NCBI RefSeq assembly: GCF_014639535.1
Contig: NZ_BMGA01000001.1
Coordinates: 868,001-932,000, forward strand
Source of the DNA: Flavobacterium palustre
GTDB lineage: Bacteria > Bacteroidota > Bacteroidia > Flavobacteriales > Flavobacteriaceae
Direction of reading: 5' to 3'
DNA length: 64,000 nt
The translations under genes were made by a program, and so were the position numbers. A model generated the notes under the pieces. That model was not told where the DNA came from, made no database searches, and saw nothing but the letters and a program-made list of their open reading frames with translations. Shown here piece by piece: positions 44,301 to 51,081 of this stretch. The first letter of the stretch is position 1; each line of letters begins with the position of its first letter.

Positions 44301-46446
44301 TGGTTACTCTAAATTGACCTGATGTATTTGCAGTATAATTTTGCCCTGTTCCAACGGTATTCCATTGACATGATGTGCTTTCATTGGCACAATTAGGTAC
44401 TGTAACAGCGGTACAACTGTTTTCATTTAATTTTTCCCATACAATTGTTGAAGCATCCGATATATTAGTTTGAATATATCGGGTTGCATTGGCACCACAA
44501 AGAAAAATATTTGGAAGATCCTTTCCATTATTAGGGCAAACAACTACTTCATCTGCAAATGGTATAACAGGATTGGTAATTGTATTACCAAAAGGATTAA
44601 CTGTTATAGCTTCAGTTACCGTAGCACAGGGAGATGTAGAGGTAATATAATAGGTTCCGGTAGCCGTAGCGTTATAATTTTGATTAGTGCCTATAACCGG
44701 AGTTCCTGTAGGACTTGTAGACCAGGAGTATGAGCTATAGCCACTAGGTCCTGATAATTGTACACTGGCTCCGCATAGTATTTCATTACTACTAAAGGTT
44801 TGCCCATTAATATTTACTAAAAAATTAGTAGATGATGGTGTGCCAAAATTACAAACTGTTGAAGCAAAACTACCTTCATCAACTCTTGGTGTTGTATTGA
44901 TAGTACCTTGATAACTGGCAAAAGCCTGATTTTTGATTTCATTTGAGCAGGCATCCAATAAGTCTTTATAACTGGAAACTACCTGAACATGTAAACGGAT
45001 GGTTTGGCTAACATCGCCAACTTCTACTAAATTGTTTGGAATACTAAAGAGTAATTCTCTTGTTGTAGCATTATAGCTATGTGTTACACCTGTAGGTAAT
45101 GATATAATATCCGAAGGATAGTTAAATATTACATTATTAGGAAGAACATCTTTTAAGGTGAAATTAGTTACATTGTCATTACCGGTGCTTTGAAAACCAA
45201 TTTCATAATATAAATTGGTTCCAAGAGCAACATCAGTATTTCCGATATCATTACCTGAGATGTCTTTCACTAGTTTAGTAAGGGAGATATCCGGAGCAAT
45301 AACATTGACCTGAAAGGCATTGAAAAAACTAAATATTGGATTAGCCTGACCCCTTGCAACTTGTAGAGTGATTTGGGCACTTGTTGCATTATTTCCAATT
45401 GTAGATTGATTAACATTCAAAAGTTGTTCAATACCGGTGTCATATCCTAAACTGTTAGTGCCATTAGGATTTCTTGAAGTAAAATAACTATCTAAATTAG
45501 TGATAGAACTGTTAAAAAAATAATTTGATGGTCTTAGAGTCGTGGTTAAAGATGTACCGTTCGCAGTACCATTATTAATTTCAACTTTAGTTTTATTGCT
45601 GTTATTTGAAGATTTGTCCCCATTTAATGTTGCAAAACCAAATTTTATATTTATTGATCCTGAAGACGGTGTTCTAAATCCGGAAATAGGAATGTCAAGT
45701 GTTCTACCATCATAAAGAGCACTAAAACCATCATAAGAAACCATGTATTTGGTGGTTGTTTTTGGGTTTTCATAAATCACGTACAGTGTCCATCCCGCAG
45801 CTAAACCTGTAGAACCATTAAGTCCTGTACTTGATTTTACATCAGCTACTGTATAAGTTCCCTGAGGATTTGTTAAACCGGAAATTATAGAGGTCACATC
45901 TGCATAGCAGGCATACGGTTTGTTTTCATCAGGAACAATTGGAGCTACATTGGCATCATATATAAGTTCACCAGTTACATCTGTATAAGTTGAACTTCCG
46001 GGTGTTTTAAATTTAACTTTATTGATGTCCGTTCTGCTGTCACCAGTTTTAATTAAAGCCCCCCAATACAATCCGGCATAAGCAATTTTAAAACAATCAA
46101 CAGTATTTGGTACAGCTAAATCGGCACTGCTGGAATTAAAAGTAGAAGCATCACTGTCAATATCGATATACTGCATTGACACACTTTCATTAGTGGTGTT
46201 ATCATTTAAAGGGTTGTTGTCTTTTCCAAGAAGATTATTCCCAATTACAAGCATGTCACCTTTTAATTCGGTAGCATATCTAATGTCAAAAGTGTTAAAA
46301 GTCTGAGCGTTGGAGTTTGTATTCAGAAACAATCCTAAAAAGAATAGGAGGATATTTAAAAAACCAGTTTTTTTTATCTTATGTAAAAAAAAGAAAGGTT
46401 TATTAATAGTATTTAGTATTGCTATTAGTAGGTAGTTTTTTTTCAT
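32371..46446 (-). CDS. sprB: Giant SprB-like gliding-motility adhesin, type IX secreted
   Basis: 4,691 residues. Order: signal peptide ending NSNAQ (about 1-48); N-terminal domain (about 49-385) with GLYWGAL and a Gly/Ser-rich end; a DUF11-like domain (about 385-500, ISLTKLVKDISGNDIG); then roughly 40 SprB-type repeats of 70-95 residues, each ending near (V/I)xDxNGC with a Cys in a NxxCNG or SC segment; and a CHU_C type B secretion domain at the end (CIPNYFTPNGDGVNDGWAP to VGHFTLYR). Within the array, residues about 1205-1403 form a non-repeat domain (finding). Three super-repeats of about 580-660 residues are visible (finding). F. johnsoniae SprB is about 6,500 residues and forms filaments that move along the surface for gliding; this one is shorter but similar. 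Confidence 0.93.
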   Translation of the reverse strand: MKKNYLLIAILNTINKPFFFLHKIKKTGFLNILLFFLGLFLNTNSNAQTFNTFDIRYATELKGDMLVIGNNLLGKDNNPLNDNTTNESVSMQYIDIDSDASTFNSSSADLAVPNTVDCFKIAYAGLYWGALIKTGDSRTDINKVKFKTPGSSTYTDVTGELIYDANVAPIVPDENKPYACYADVTSIISGLTNPQGTYTVADVKSSTGLNGSTGLAAGWTLYVIYENPKTTTKYMVSYDGFSALYDGRTLDIPISGFRTPSSGSINIKFGFATLNGDKSSNNSNKTKVEINNGTANGTSLTTTLRPSNYFFNSSITNLDSYFTSRNPNGTNSLGYDTGIEQLLNVNQSTIGNNATSAQITLQVARGQANPIFSFFNAFQVNVIAPDISLTKLVKDISGNDIGNTDVALGTNLYYEIGFQSTGNDNVTNFTLKDVLPNNVIFNYPSDIISLPTGVTHSYNATTRELLFSIPNNLVEVGDVSQTIRLHVQVVSSYKDLLDACSNEIKNQAFASYQGTINTTPRVDEGSFASTVCNFGTPSSTNFLVNINGQTFSSNEILCGASVQLSGPSGYSSYSWSTSPTGTPVIGTNQNYNATATGTYYITSTSPCATVTEAITVNPFGNTITNPVIPFADEVVVCPNNGKDLPNIFLCGANATRYIQTNISDASTIVWEKLNENSCTAVTVPNCANESTSCQWNTVGTGQNYTANTSGQFRVTINYPGGCYSIFYFNVYQNVLNPTATTRDIICNKNGEITIGGVPSGYEYSLNGSTYQSSNVFSIPTAGAYTVYIRQVGVTTNPCIFSVTNILIRQRNFTTSTIVTQPLCYGDKGAIKIAAQDAYPQYYYSIHQDATLVNSVGPILASDYEFAGLNPGTYTVRVWTDDGCDYSTTIDIIQPALLSATSALTKPLTCTDGEITIYPSGGTPPYAYYVNGSTSSQSTPQITVSSAGTYSIQIIDSQNCSTTTSITVAAVPAPEFTISQTNILCYNDTTGAINFNVTNANGYTLTYSIDNGSTYSTNPTFSNLSAGTYNAIVKYSLAGTDCFTTAQTITITQPATAVTASAGVSELAGCGPSGEGKIRITNPQGGIAPYQYSFDNQTTWTTTNETYLAPGTYTVYVRDANGCIYPMSNIVIDPVPVEPTIDVENPAFNCDGTATSTVTVTNNGGTNYSYEYLIDGIPNTNVPPNVFTNVPSGTHTVSVSYQLLAVPTYSNLLKEDFGSGSEVASPGINPAFCFEMQNFLTCDQNGTLNNGEYTVTNTIKNGIYSGWHNPVDHTAGSATGRYLAVDAGSAIPNNAVVYRKTIQDIIPNQPIQVRFFATNLLKVGNTQPNASLTVELQNASGVALSSESTGGIPKTNGWIEYNKTINPGNNTTLDFVLRLEIAQVNGIDFAVDDIEVYQLPKTCITTKDFTVIIPTDEAFTASLVNVKNLNCSGSNDGEITIAATNFDTTNGYQYSLDNGATWNTQTASPYTITGLAAATYNLKIRYGATAGNTCEQSFTATITAPLPLVITANVSSPASCAGGATISASATGGTAAYRYELWNATVTTIIVSSQTSGTFTNVTPGSYIVRGYDANNCTDDSPVITVVAPPTLSASLDPSSDFCYDSLNQATLVVTTSGGTAPFVYSLDGAPAQNSNTFNNVSPGTHQIVVTDSFNCIATISNISITPQLTATIPSVKELDCTSNPNAVINGSISGGYAPYTVTLISGTGPGTIEQTGATTFTYTTAVAGTYQFQIQDAQGCTTTTSATINPLVPITATLITINPLCNGDANGSVQIIPSGGVGPYTYSFNGSAFSTTSLYSGLSANIAYTYEVRDSKNCSFTGTITLTEPTALTTTATVIPFSCNTSNTKQSATITIVVPTTGTAPYTYSFNGNSYSNSRVLTVNDTGLDQNVDYSVRDANGCIFTGSITLNKLNPPVAGTIGTTPITCNTSTSTVTVTPASGTGVGTLTYEIISPASTAPSNTTGVFTGLLPGTYIFKVTDANGCYYTQSHNVLPVTPIAVTGNVTSDVLCKGGNTGSAVFTVSGFSDKYSYSINGGTLITAQTDATINISNLTADTYTINITDEATSCTATATVTIKEPTAPLALTATATNINCNNDNAQITVNATGGTPNYSYAAVVTGTSAPTTYTSNNVVTVDTNSGSNLSWDVYVKDTNGCTEMTTVTIASDPMPTVTTPTLASNQCTVSTGFTFTATGTGVAPLRYSINGGTTYQSSPTFTVNTPGSYTVTIIDGNGCTDQSDTPTIIYPRLTLNAVLNKNISCVPGDEAAQITLTATNGNSTSYTYSYSTDGLTFTNMASNVFNTTTPGSYTFSVTDANGCTAITTNPIVLTTPVNPEIIDHTQTQDIYCNGESTASIRVNINSAVGLAPFTYSIDGTNFQSSNIFSGLAAGNYTITLKDANGCPDTYPITINEPTALKYTLSATEIQCASTSLGSITVNVDALGLGGTAPYTYILTNNVGEPTQSIPNATGTNYTFSNLNFGTYYVTVVDANGCSLKTTTKVTSPPDNLDIVVESTADCASGGTVSVTATGPLLGSGPFYFAKYEKDPITGLYPTAPTFIAGVVQPPFQKEDTPGTPHTSTFTGLIQGVIYSFIVFDDATDCSYIKEASAPTIKATSLATLRVVTDVTCVGANDGTVSITLNTDSTDPLYSPPTSVDYAVYDSKTNMPLTPANEDFGIAVGSYPFVMPLIGGLAPGSYYVVITEHGGTNNGCMSATLPFDIYESATALEVTATVVKNDSCNLNAGQIVAIAKGGTTMSREDALAVPPQVATPIPYQYQILPDTGVTGDISDDTPPTSTDTNWGTTNTFYKEAGYYIVYAMDANKCIQAYPIQLLSDDAPTIDTPAPICYNGNPFTISISGTVDPDIVGNKTYSINGSAFQSGPDFTFNAAGTYNLVIKDGNGCTADVDYEVYPQLVLDAALTKELDCTTPNPDAAITLTATGGNTSPAPSYAYESSNDNVSWSTMPSNVFTATTAGTYYFRVTDNNNPTSCQATSSLTVDPKTPTVFTTIETDVLCNGGNEGTITVNVTSGVGPFEYKLDGPVPYGYQSSNQFNLLSYGTNYIVTVRNSKMCEFTSAPITIDEPTPLSASSVLTTPLSCGAGNAAQPATVTVTGIDGTAPYSYSFNAGASYTSSNTYQSYTGTTFDVLIKDANGCIFTLPNGVDIPVLDPPTDLDFSGTAVTCNATTSDVTLSTTDGVLPLSYAIVFPTSATTNTTGASTGIFTGLAPDTYLFQVTDANGCTYQEAYTVNPVTNITVSGQLISDVTCNGSSNGVIEFTVANFAGTYSYVFNGETPEIGQNSTTITKNNLAAGTYLITITDETTGCEATTSVTVSEPTILTLIPGSNIKANCNFGAQVSVTASGGTPGYTYAFVLDAVIPVATDYTTSNSAVLDPAVNTQWDVWVKDANGCVISSPIAITIATDPLPTVTVNSFSQCPSPTGEYTFTLSATGIAPFEYSIGSGFQSSPTFTVNTPGTYNVTVKDKNGCTTTANALINILAALQLEADITALPSCSNGDGTLTLTATGGSGNYEYRIDSGAYQASANFTNLFAGSHTATVRDITTSCTFSIPVRLEAATPVTGFALSKTDVSCNGGSDGVITATMATPAPGINDNPVYMYSLSGSAVRPAQSSNIFSGLITGNYTVTVTSARGCTATENISIAEPAIITIPAPDVVQFGCTSGSNTTNFATITVNGVTGGSGIYNYEFIKGGTRVQFGTNNVYTETNLLGGNYTINVYDNKGCTASVPGSININPFIALDKITVNVNNAITCTNLEDITVLVSTTGGTPTNLQYTLVDYNATTGVSGAKYPSQSNTTGVFTGLVVGDYLITVLNPDTGCSITSVHYVNEPNTFDLNINNITDVSCYGRTNGSVDITFIDRVPTPTNDAGGFSYTITGPVGSTGISPTAGPYTITNLAAGIYTITATLTNSPYCSVTKNFSISQPSAALTIAETHTEITCISGNNDGSISATATGGWPGGYEYQLLLNGTEQVAFSSQSTFINLTAGNYIVNVRDSKGCVASANVTLVNPTPITITASSDIAMVNCFGDKTATITVNTTTGGQGSNYMYTLNTTSLTPATSSGPQASPVFSGLGAGTYTVSVTDGYSCTATTTPIVITQPSKVIASLVVASTQTCLIQTTLTLSATGGTGTYSYSTDVNFTTVLGSFVSSVNFQIPPGTYTYYVKDANGCISNVSNQIKIDPLPALKINVDIRNAVINCAGDNTGVIVATAEGGLGNYSYSLLDGSGTTIQGPTASGNFTRLFAGNYQIKVDSGDCTTTSSTITITQPLAPLTATYVITPVSCNGANNGVFTVSASGGTGIIKYAISPNLNQFFDSNIFDNLAPGNYNVIVQDVLGCYVKINFDMTEPTPIRATTIASSVIPEVCYGDKDGAFSINITGGVLPYSVNLDNPTGTYTTGTATQTQFDFTGLTGGKHTVYILDANGCSFEWDVIMDESVKINPVALVDYGCVNNSASNSVTVTVDASITNPSDLDYSLDGGNYQASNVFTNVAAGTDHYIDVRHTNGCIKRTADFNILQIDPLTLTLTDGGLNEIIATAAGGGGGYQYTFNGEDNGTKNSYIIYKSGDYTVQVTDANGCVASATRYFEYIDVCIPNYFTPNGDGVNDGWAPGCTENYKDLTFDIFDRYGRKIATYRTGQKWDGKYNGNELPSGDYWYVLKLNNKKDNREFVGHFTLYR
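42236..42835 (-). other. Non-repeat domain embedded in the SprB repeat array
   Basis: Residues about 1205-1403 of SprB. Begins SNLLKEDFGSGSEVASPGINPAFCFEMQ and ends GIDFAVDDIEVYQLPKTC. The pattern (EDFGSG start, GRYLAVDAGSA, strand-rich middle, FAVDDIEVYQ end) resembles secreted beta-sandwich carbohydrate-binding or MAM-like modules of Bacteroidota. It splits two SprB repeats. Binding function is inference. Confidence 0.7.
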
Positions 46447-46489
46447 GTTAGGGGAATTAATATTCCATAATAATTGTATCGAAATTTTC

Positions 46490-46531
46490 TACTGACATTG
46501 ATTTTCAGGGGCATGAAAACCAATGTCAGTA
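46490..46531. repeat. 17-bp stem-loop between sprD and sprB
   Basis: Left arm TACTGACATTGATTTTC (46490-46506) and right arm GAAAACCAATGTCAGTA (46515-46531) pair over 17 positions with a single G-T wobble, loop AGGGGCAT. It fills much of the 131-bp gap between the sprD stop and the sprB start. In the gene direction it is not followed by a T-tract, so it is not a simple terminator. Confidence 0.82.
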
Positions 46532-46577
46532 AAAAACTGTGTTTATTTATTTTTTAAATAGTACCGTCTTTTTTAAA

Positions 46578-49559
46578 TTAATTATTTTCTATTTTAACTA
46601 TTGATAATTTAGCATTATATAATTTGTTGTCTTTATTTTTTAATGCTCTTTTAGCCTCTTCTAAATCATCGAATTTTTCATGATAAATAAAATATTTACT
46701 CGTATTTACATCATAAAAGAAATCAACGTTAGATTGTCCTGAGGCAACTGTTTTTGTTAAAAACTGGTCTCTTTTAGTCACATCATTGTGCACAGCAAGA
46801 ATTAAATAATAACCGTTTTCTGTGTGTTTGACATTCTTAACAATTTGCATTGAAGATTGTTCTTCACCATAATCAAAATCTTCAGCTTTTAACGGAGCTG
46901 CACTAAAAGGAGTTTTCTCCTTAATTTGGTTTAATGTTGCTCTGTCTTTTGCATATCTTTCCTGATCGTTTTCAAATGATGCACGTTTGATTCTTCTTTT
47001 CTTCTCTATTTCGGTTTCCGAGTTTATTTTTTCCAAAGAAGCATTTAGATTTTGAATGGATTGTCCAACTTCCAATTGCTCTCTTTTTAATCTGTCCAGA
47101 GTTTCACGATAGAATTGATTGTACTCATCGTTTTTGTCAGATACTTTTTTAAGCCTTAAAAGGTATATGCGTTCTAACTCGTTGATTTTTTCTTTTTGAC
47201 TGCTTCTAACTTGCTCCAGTTCGGCTTTTAATGATTCCAAAGCTTTGTTTTCGGCCGAAACACTTCTAAATGGTTTTGGAGCTTTAAAAATACCTTTCTC
47301 ACTTAAGTCATTTTCTTCTTTTAAATCTTTAAGATCCTTATCTTTTATAGCAACAGTTTCGTTAAATCTTTTTAATAAATCCTGTTGGTTATTCTTTATT
47401 TCTTTAATCATCCCTGCTAAATTATCCATCGATTTAGCGTTTTCGTCGTTTTGAGGAGTTATAGGTTTTCCTTTCGCCAATGCGTCAGCTTTTGCTTTTT
47501 CTTCGGCATCGAGTTTTGTTTTCGCGAATAATGCGTCGGCTTTTGCTTTTTCATCAGTGGCTAATTTCGCTTTCGCTAATGCATCTGCTTTCGCTTTTTC
47601 TTCGGCATCGAGTTTCGCTTTCGCCAATGCGTCAGCTTTAGCCTTTTCTTCGGTATCGAGTTTCGCTTTGGCCAATGCATCTGCTTTCGCTTTTTCATCA
47701 GCAGCAAGTTTTGCTTTGGCCAATGCGTCAGCCTTCGCTTTTTCTTCGGCATCGAGTTTCGCTTTCGTTAATGCGTCAGCTTTCGTTTTTTCATCAGCGG
47801 CTAATTTTGCTTTCGCTAATTCGTCAGTCTTGGCTTTCTCATCAGCTGCTAGTTTTGCTTTCGCCAATGCGTCAGCCTTCGCTTTTTCATCAGCGGCTAA
47901 TTTCGCTTTCGCTAATGCATCTGCTTTCGCTTTTTCTTCGGCTGCAAGTTTCGCTTTGGCCAATGCCTCAGCTTTTGCTTTTTCTTCGGCATCGAGTTTC
48001 GCTTTCGCTAATGCGTCAGCTTTTGCCTTTTCATCAGCGGCTAATTTTGCTTTCGCTAATGCGTCGGTCTTCGCTTTTTCATCAGCGGCTAGTTTTGCTT
48101 TCGCCAATGCGTCAGCCTTCGCTTTTTCATCAGCAGCTAATTTTGCTTTTGCCAATGCATCAGCTTTTGTTTTATTATCGGTAACAATTTTTGTTTGAGT
48201 TGGTACTGATGTAACTGCTGACTTCGTAATGGTTTTAGCTGCGGTTAAAGCGTTTTGTCGGGCTTTTATTATTGAATCATTTTTAGCCTTGGCTTTGGCT
48301 TTAATTTCTGCATAGGCTTTTTGTCTTGCTTTTAATATTGAATCGGCTTTAGCATTAGCATTTTCTCTTAATTTGGCGTTAGCAGCCTGTTTTGCCTGAA
48401 CTATTGTTTCGGTTTTTGTTTTAGTTTCAGCGAGTTGTTTGATTTTAGCTAAAGAATCAGCTTTAGCTTTTGCAGCAGCCATTTGTTTTAATTTTTCCTG
48501 TCTTTTTGCTTCTAATTCGGCTTTTAATTTTTGATCGTTTTTAGCAGGAGTAACTTTAGACTGTTTTGATTTTACAGGAACGTATTTTCTGTTGTTTGCT
48601 GATGGAATAATGGCTCCTTCGTCATCATCATCATCATCGCCGTAGTCAAATGTTTTGTTTTTGAATTTATAGGCAAAAACGATTTCATGTGAAGGTCCGA
48701 AATTGGACAGATTGCCTGTTCCTTTTTCAAAATTGTATTCAATGGAAATCTTATTTGAAATATTCAATCCAACGCCGGCAGACATTCCGTAAACAGAGTT
48801 ATATCCGGCCTGAGCCCAAACCCCATTAGGAATGCTAAATTGTACCAAACCCGAAATAACAGTTTTGTCTTTTTTGAACTCGGATTTAACTAAGGCTGAA
48901 AATTTACTTTTGTCAAAAAAACCATAGGTGTCCAGATAGCCTGTGTGCATGATATGCGCCTCGATGCTTTTTTCGGGATCGTCTGCTATAGTTTTGGAAG
49001 TCTTAAGATTGTATAAAATGAGATTGTTGATTGAAACCCCAAAATCAAGGAATGCGGTTCCGTAATTGATTCCGGGATTTACGGTAAGTAACGCATTAGA
49101 AGGAATGTTGTCTAAGGACGGATCAGGATAATTAGTAATTATCTTTCCTTTGTTGATTCCGCTTTTATAAAAGCCAACATTTAACCCGAATGTCAAATTG
49201 CTGTCTTCTTCAAGCATAATGTTTTGAGCAAAATTGGCCACTCCTCCAAAAGTGGAGAGGACCCCATAGTTTTGTTGAAATAAACCTAAAGCAACGCCTT
49301 GATTTTCGGCAATTCTGCCGGAATATCCAAATAAGTAAGTTTGTGGGGCATTGTCAAATTGCGCCCATTGCCTTTTTGTATAAAAACTGATATATGAACT
49401 TTGTTCCCGAACAAAGCTGAATGCAGGATTGATGAGGTATCGGTTAAATTTTAAAGAATTTCGAATTGGAAGTCTAAAAGAGACTACGCCGTCTTCCTGA
49501 CAGGAAACTTGTTGAAATGAACAAAGTATTATACCGATTATTAAAAAAATATTTCTCAT
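46578..49559 (-). CDS. sprD: SprD: PorP/SprF barrel fused to helical repeats and a SPOR-like end
   Basis: 993 residues. Signal peptide ends SFQQVSC (a lipobox-like Cys is present, so it might be a lipoprotein). Residues about 25-310 are a PorP/SprF-type domain (SLKFNRYLINPAFSFVREQSSYISFYTKRQWAQFDNAP, then SIPNGVWAQAGYNSVYGMSAGVGL). An acidic stretch (DDDDDE) leads to about 470 residues of Lys/Ala/Glu-rich helix, including 14 full copies of a 16-residue unit (KADALAKAKLAADEKA), then a second coiled coil. The last about 85 residues look SPOR-like (GYYLILAVHNDVTKRDQFL to IVKIE), possibly peptidoglycan-binding. It sits between sprC and sprB as in F. johnsoniae and starts 3 nt after the sprC stop. 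Likely spans envelope layers to support SprB movement. Confidence 0.8.
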   Translation of the reverse strand: MRNIFLIIGIILCSFQQVSCQEDGVVSFRLPIRNSLKFNRYLINPAFSFVREQSSYISFYTKRQWAQFDNAPQTYLFGYSGRIAENQGVALGLFQQNYGVLSTFGGVANFAQNIMLEEDSNLTFGLNVGFYKSGINKGKIITNYPDPSLDNIPSNALLTVNPGINYGTAFLDFGVSINNLILYNLKTSKTIADDPEKSIEAHIMHTGYLDTYGFFDKSKFSALVKSEFKKDKTVISGLVQFSIPNGVWAQAGYNSVYGMSAGVGLNISNKISIEYNFEKGTGNLSNFGPSHEIVFAYKFKNKTFDYGDDDDDDEGAIIPSANNRKYVPVKSKQSKVTPAKNDQKLKAELEAKRQEKLKQMAAAKAKADSLAKIKQLAETKTKTETIVQAKQAANAKLRENANAKADSILKARQKAYAEIKAKAKAKNDSIIKARQNALTAAKTITKSAVTSVPTQTKIVTDNKTKADALAKAKLAADEKAKADALAKAKLAADEKAKTDALAKAKLAADEKAKADALAKAKLDAEEKAKAEALAKAKLAAEEKAKADALAKAKLAADEKAKADALAKAKLAADEKAKTDELAKAKLAADEKTKADALTKAKLDAEEKAKADALAKAKLAADEKAKADALAKAKLDTEEKAKADALAKAKLDAEEKAKADALAKAKLATDEKAKADALFAKTKLDAEEKAKADALAKGKPITPQNDENAKSMDNLAGMIKEIKNNQQDLLKRFNETVAIKDKDLKDLKEENDLSEKGIFKAPKPFRSVSAENKALESLKAELEQVRSSQKEKINELERIYLLRLKKVSDKNDEYNQFYRETLDRLKREQLEVGQSIQNLNASLEKINSETEIEKKRRIKRASFENDQERYAKDRATLNQIKEKTPFSAAPLKAEDFDYGEEQSSMQIVKNVKHTENGYYLILAVHNDVTKRDQFLTKTVASGQSNVDFFYDVNTSKYFIYHEKFDDLEEAKRALKNKDNKLYNAKLSIVKIENN
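47470..48167 (-). repeat. 48-bp tandem repeats encoding the 16-residue SprD units
   Basis: About 14 full and one partial copy of a 48-bp unit. Variants include AADEK/DAEEK/DTEEK endings. One unit near 47523-47533 has a 3-nt insertion giving an extra Phe (ADALFAKTKL). The regular 48-bp period produces long spurious open frames on the opposite strand. Confidence 0.9.
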
Positions 49560-49562
49560 ATA

Positions 49563-51008
49563 TTATTTAATAATCGTTACAGATCCTTTTCTTGTTTGGC
49601 CATCTTTTGTGGTAATTATGTAATAATATACCGGATTTACATTTTTGAAGTTAGTTGCATTTTCCGGCCAATTATTTTGATAATTATTTGTTCTGAGAAC
49701 GATTTCTCCAATAGCGCTAATTATTAAAACTTCTGTTTCGGTTCCGCTGGTATATTCCTGAGGTATAATCCAGGTGTCATTCACTCCGTCATTATTAGGG
49801 CTAATTAAATTAGGAATTTCGGTAGCATTAGAATTCATTAAAGCTTGAACTGTAAAAGTTAATTCTTCAGAGGAAACACAGCCCGATGTTTGTGAAACAA
49901 CTACTTTATAATTTCCGATTGTATTTACATCATAGTTGCTTCCGTTTGCATTAGGTATAATGGTGTTGTTTAAATACCATTTGTATTCCGGATTAGAAGC
50001 AGATGATGTTACAGATACTGATAAAGTTTCTCCTGATTCAGTATCTATATAGTTTGTAGCAGGAATATTAATGCTGCTGCTAAAAGAGTTAGTTTTTAAA
50101 TCTATAGAAGCATTGGCAACACAACCGCCATAATTAACAGTTACACTGTAGAGTCCGGACTGATTCGTAATGTAACTTTGATTGGTTGCTCCGGATATAA
50201 TTTTGTTGTCTTTGTACCATTGATAACTGTTTCCGATAACTGTGGTTAGAGTTGTACTGCCTTGATTAGAACAAAATGGATTTCCTAAACTGGATGTAAT
50301 TGTGGTGCTGGTTCCGCTGGTTGCTTCATTTACGGTTACTTTATTCGAATAGGAATCAGACGTGCAGGAGCCATAATTGGTTTTTACATAGTAGGTTCCG
50401 GGCTGATTTACAGTGAGCGTTTGTCCTGTTGCAATGGGAGTCAAACTCGGTTCTTTGTACCAATTGTATGTTAAAGACGGATATTTTAAAGGGGAATCAT
50501 TGGTTCCCGTACCTGGATTGTCAATAGTTAGCAGATAACTTCCGCCGGCACAATAAGTAGCTATTGATTTAAAATTATTTATGGTGAATTGTGAATCCTG
50601 AATTTTATAATAGGCGGAAAAAGCCAATGAATTAGAACTACTGGCTACCGGACCAGTACTTTTTATGCGTATTTTATATTGTTCTCCGGCTGTATTTGTT
50701 GGAACTGAAAAAGATATTGTGGCTGGAGAAGTGGTAACAGCTCCGGGATTAGTAGTGGCGAGTACTGTTGGGTTGCTGAAAAAGCCAGTTGCATCAGAAA
50801 GTTCTACAATGAATTGATTTGTAGGGCTTAATGATGCAGGCGATGAAAAGGTAAAACTTACACTAAAGTTGTTAAAAGATGCATTGGCACAAATTTGACT
50901 AAATTGCAAAGAAGGATTACCAATAGAGAATTGTGCGTAAACACTGCTTCTCGACGGTAAAAGAAATAATATGAAACAGAAAAAAAAGATTGGGGTAATT
51001 TTGTTCAT
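49563..51008 (-). CDS. sprC: SprC: secreted multi-Ig-like protein with type IX C-terminal domain
   Basis: 481 residues with signal peptide (ending SSVYAQ). Four Ig/PKD-like domains are visible as repeats ending in YY(V/K)xTNYGxC-type strands (TYYVKTNYGSCTSDS, LYSVTVNYGGCVANA, NYKVVVSQTSGCVSS). The last about 90 residues are a CHU_C/type B secretion domain (NLISPNNDGVNDTWIIP to GQTRKGSVTIIK), so it is exported by type IX secretion. In F. johnsoniae sprC is the first gene of sprCDBF; the order and 3-nt spacing to sprD support the name. Its role in gliding is established only in that species. Confidence 0.78.
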   Translation of the reverse strand: MNKITPIFFFCFILFLLPSRSSVYAQFSIGNPSLQFSQICANASFNNFSVSFTFSSPASLSPTNQFIVELSDATGFFSNPTVLATTNPGAVTTSPATISFSVPTNTAGEQYKIRIKSTGPVASSSNSLAFSAYYKIQDSQFTINNFKSIATYCAGGSYLLTIDNPGTGTNDSPLKYPSLTYNWYKEPSLTPIATGQTLTVNQPGTYYVKTNYGSCTSDSYSNKVTVNEATSGTSTTITSSLGNPFCSNQGSTTLTTVIGNSYQWYKDNKIISGATNQSYITNQSGLYSVTVNYGGCVANASIDLKTNSFSSSINIPATNYIDTESGETLSVSVTSSASNPEYKWYLNNTIIPNANGSNYDVNTIGNYKVVVSQTSGCVSSEELTFTVQALMNSNATEIPNLISPNNDGVNDTWIIPQEYTSGTETEVLIISAIGEIVLRTNNYQNNWPENATNFKNVNPVYYYIITTKDGQTRKGSVTIIK

Positions 51009-51081
51009 ATTCTTTGCAGTTTTTAGTTATACTACTCAACTACATTAAGAGTTATAGTAACGGGTTTATGCCTTAAAAATA

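Noticed and set aside
32371..46446. Many open frames opposite sprB
   Set aside because: They are short, lack ribosome-binding sites and overlap a single well-supported 4,691-codon gene.
32371..46446. CRISPR-like array in the repeat-rich spr region
   Set aside because: The repeats are protein-coding, divergent at DNA level and 200-290 bp long; no short identical repeats with unique spacers and no cas genes are present.
47557..48198. Long Ala/Phe/Ser-rich open frame on the plus strand opposite sprD
   Set aside because: It is a by-product of the 48-bp repeat, a multiple of three, which keeps several frames open; it has no start signal and overlaps the clearly real sprD reading frame.
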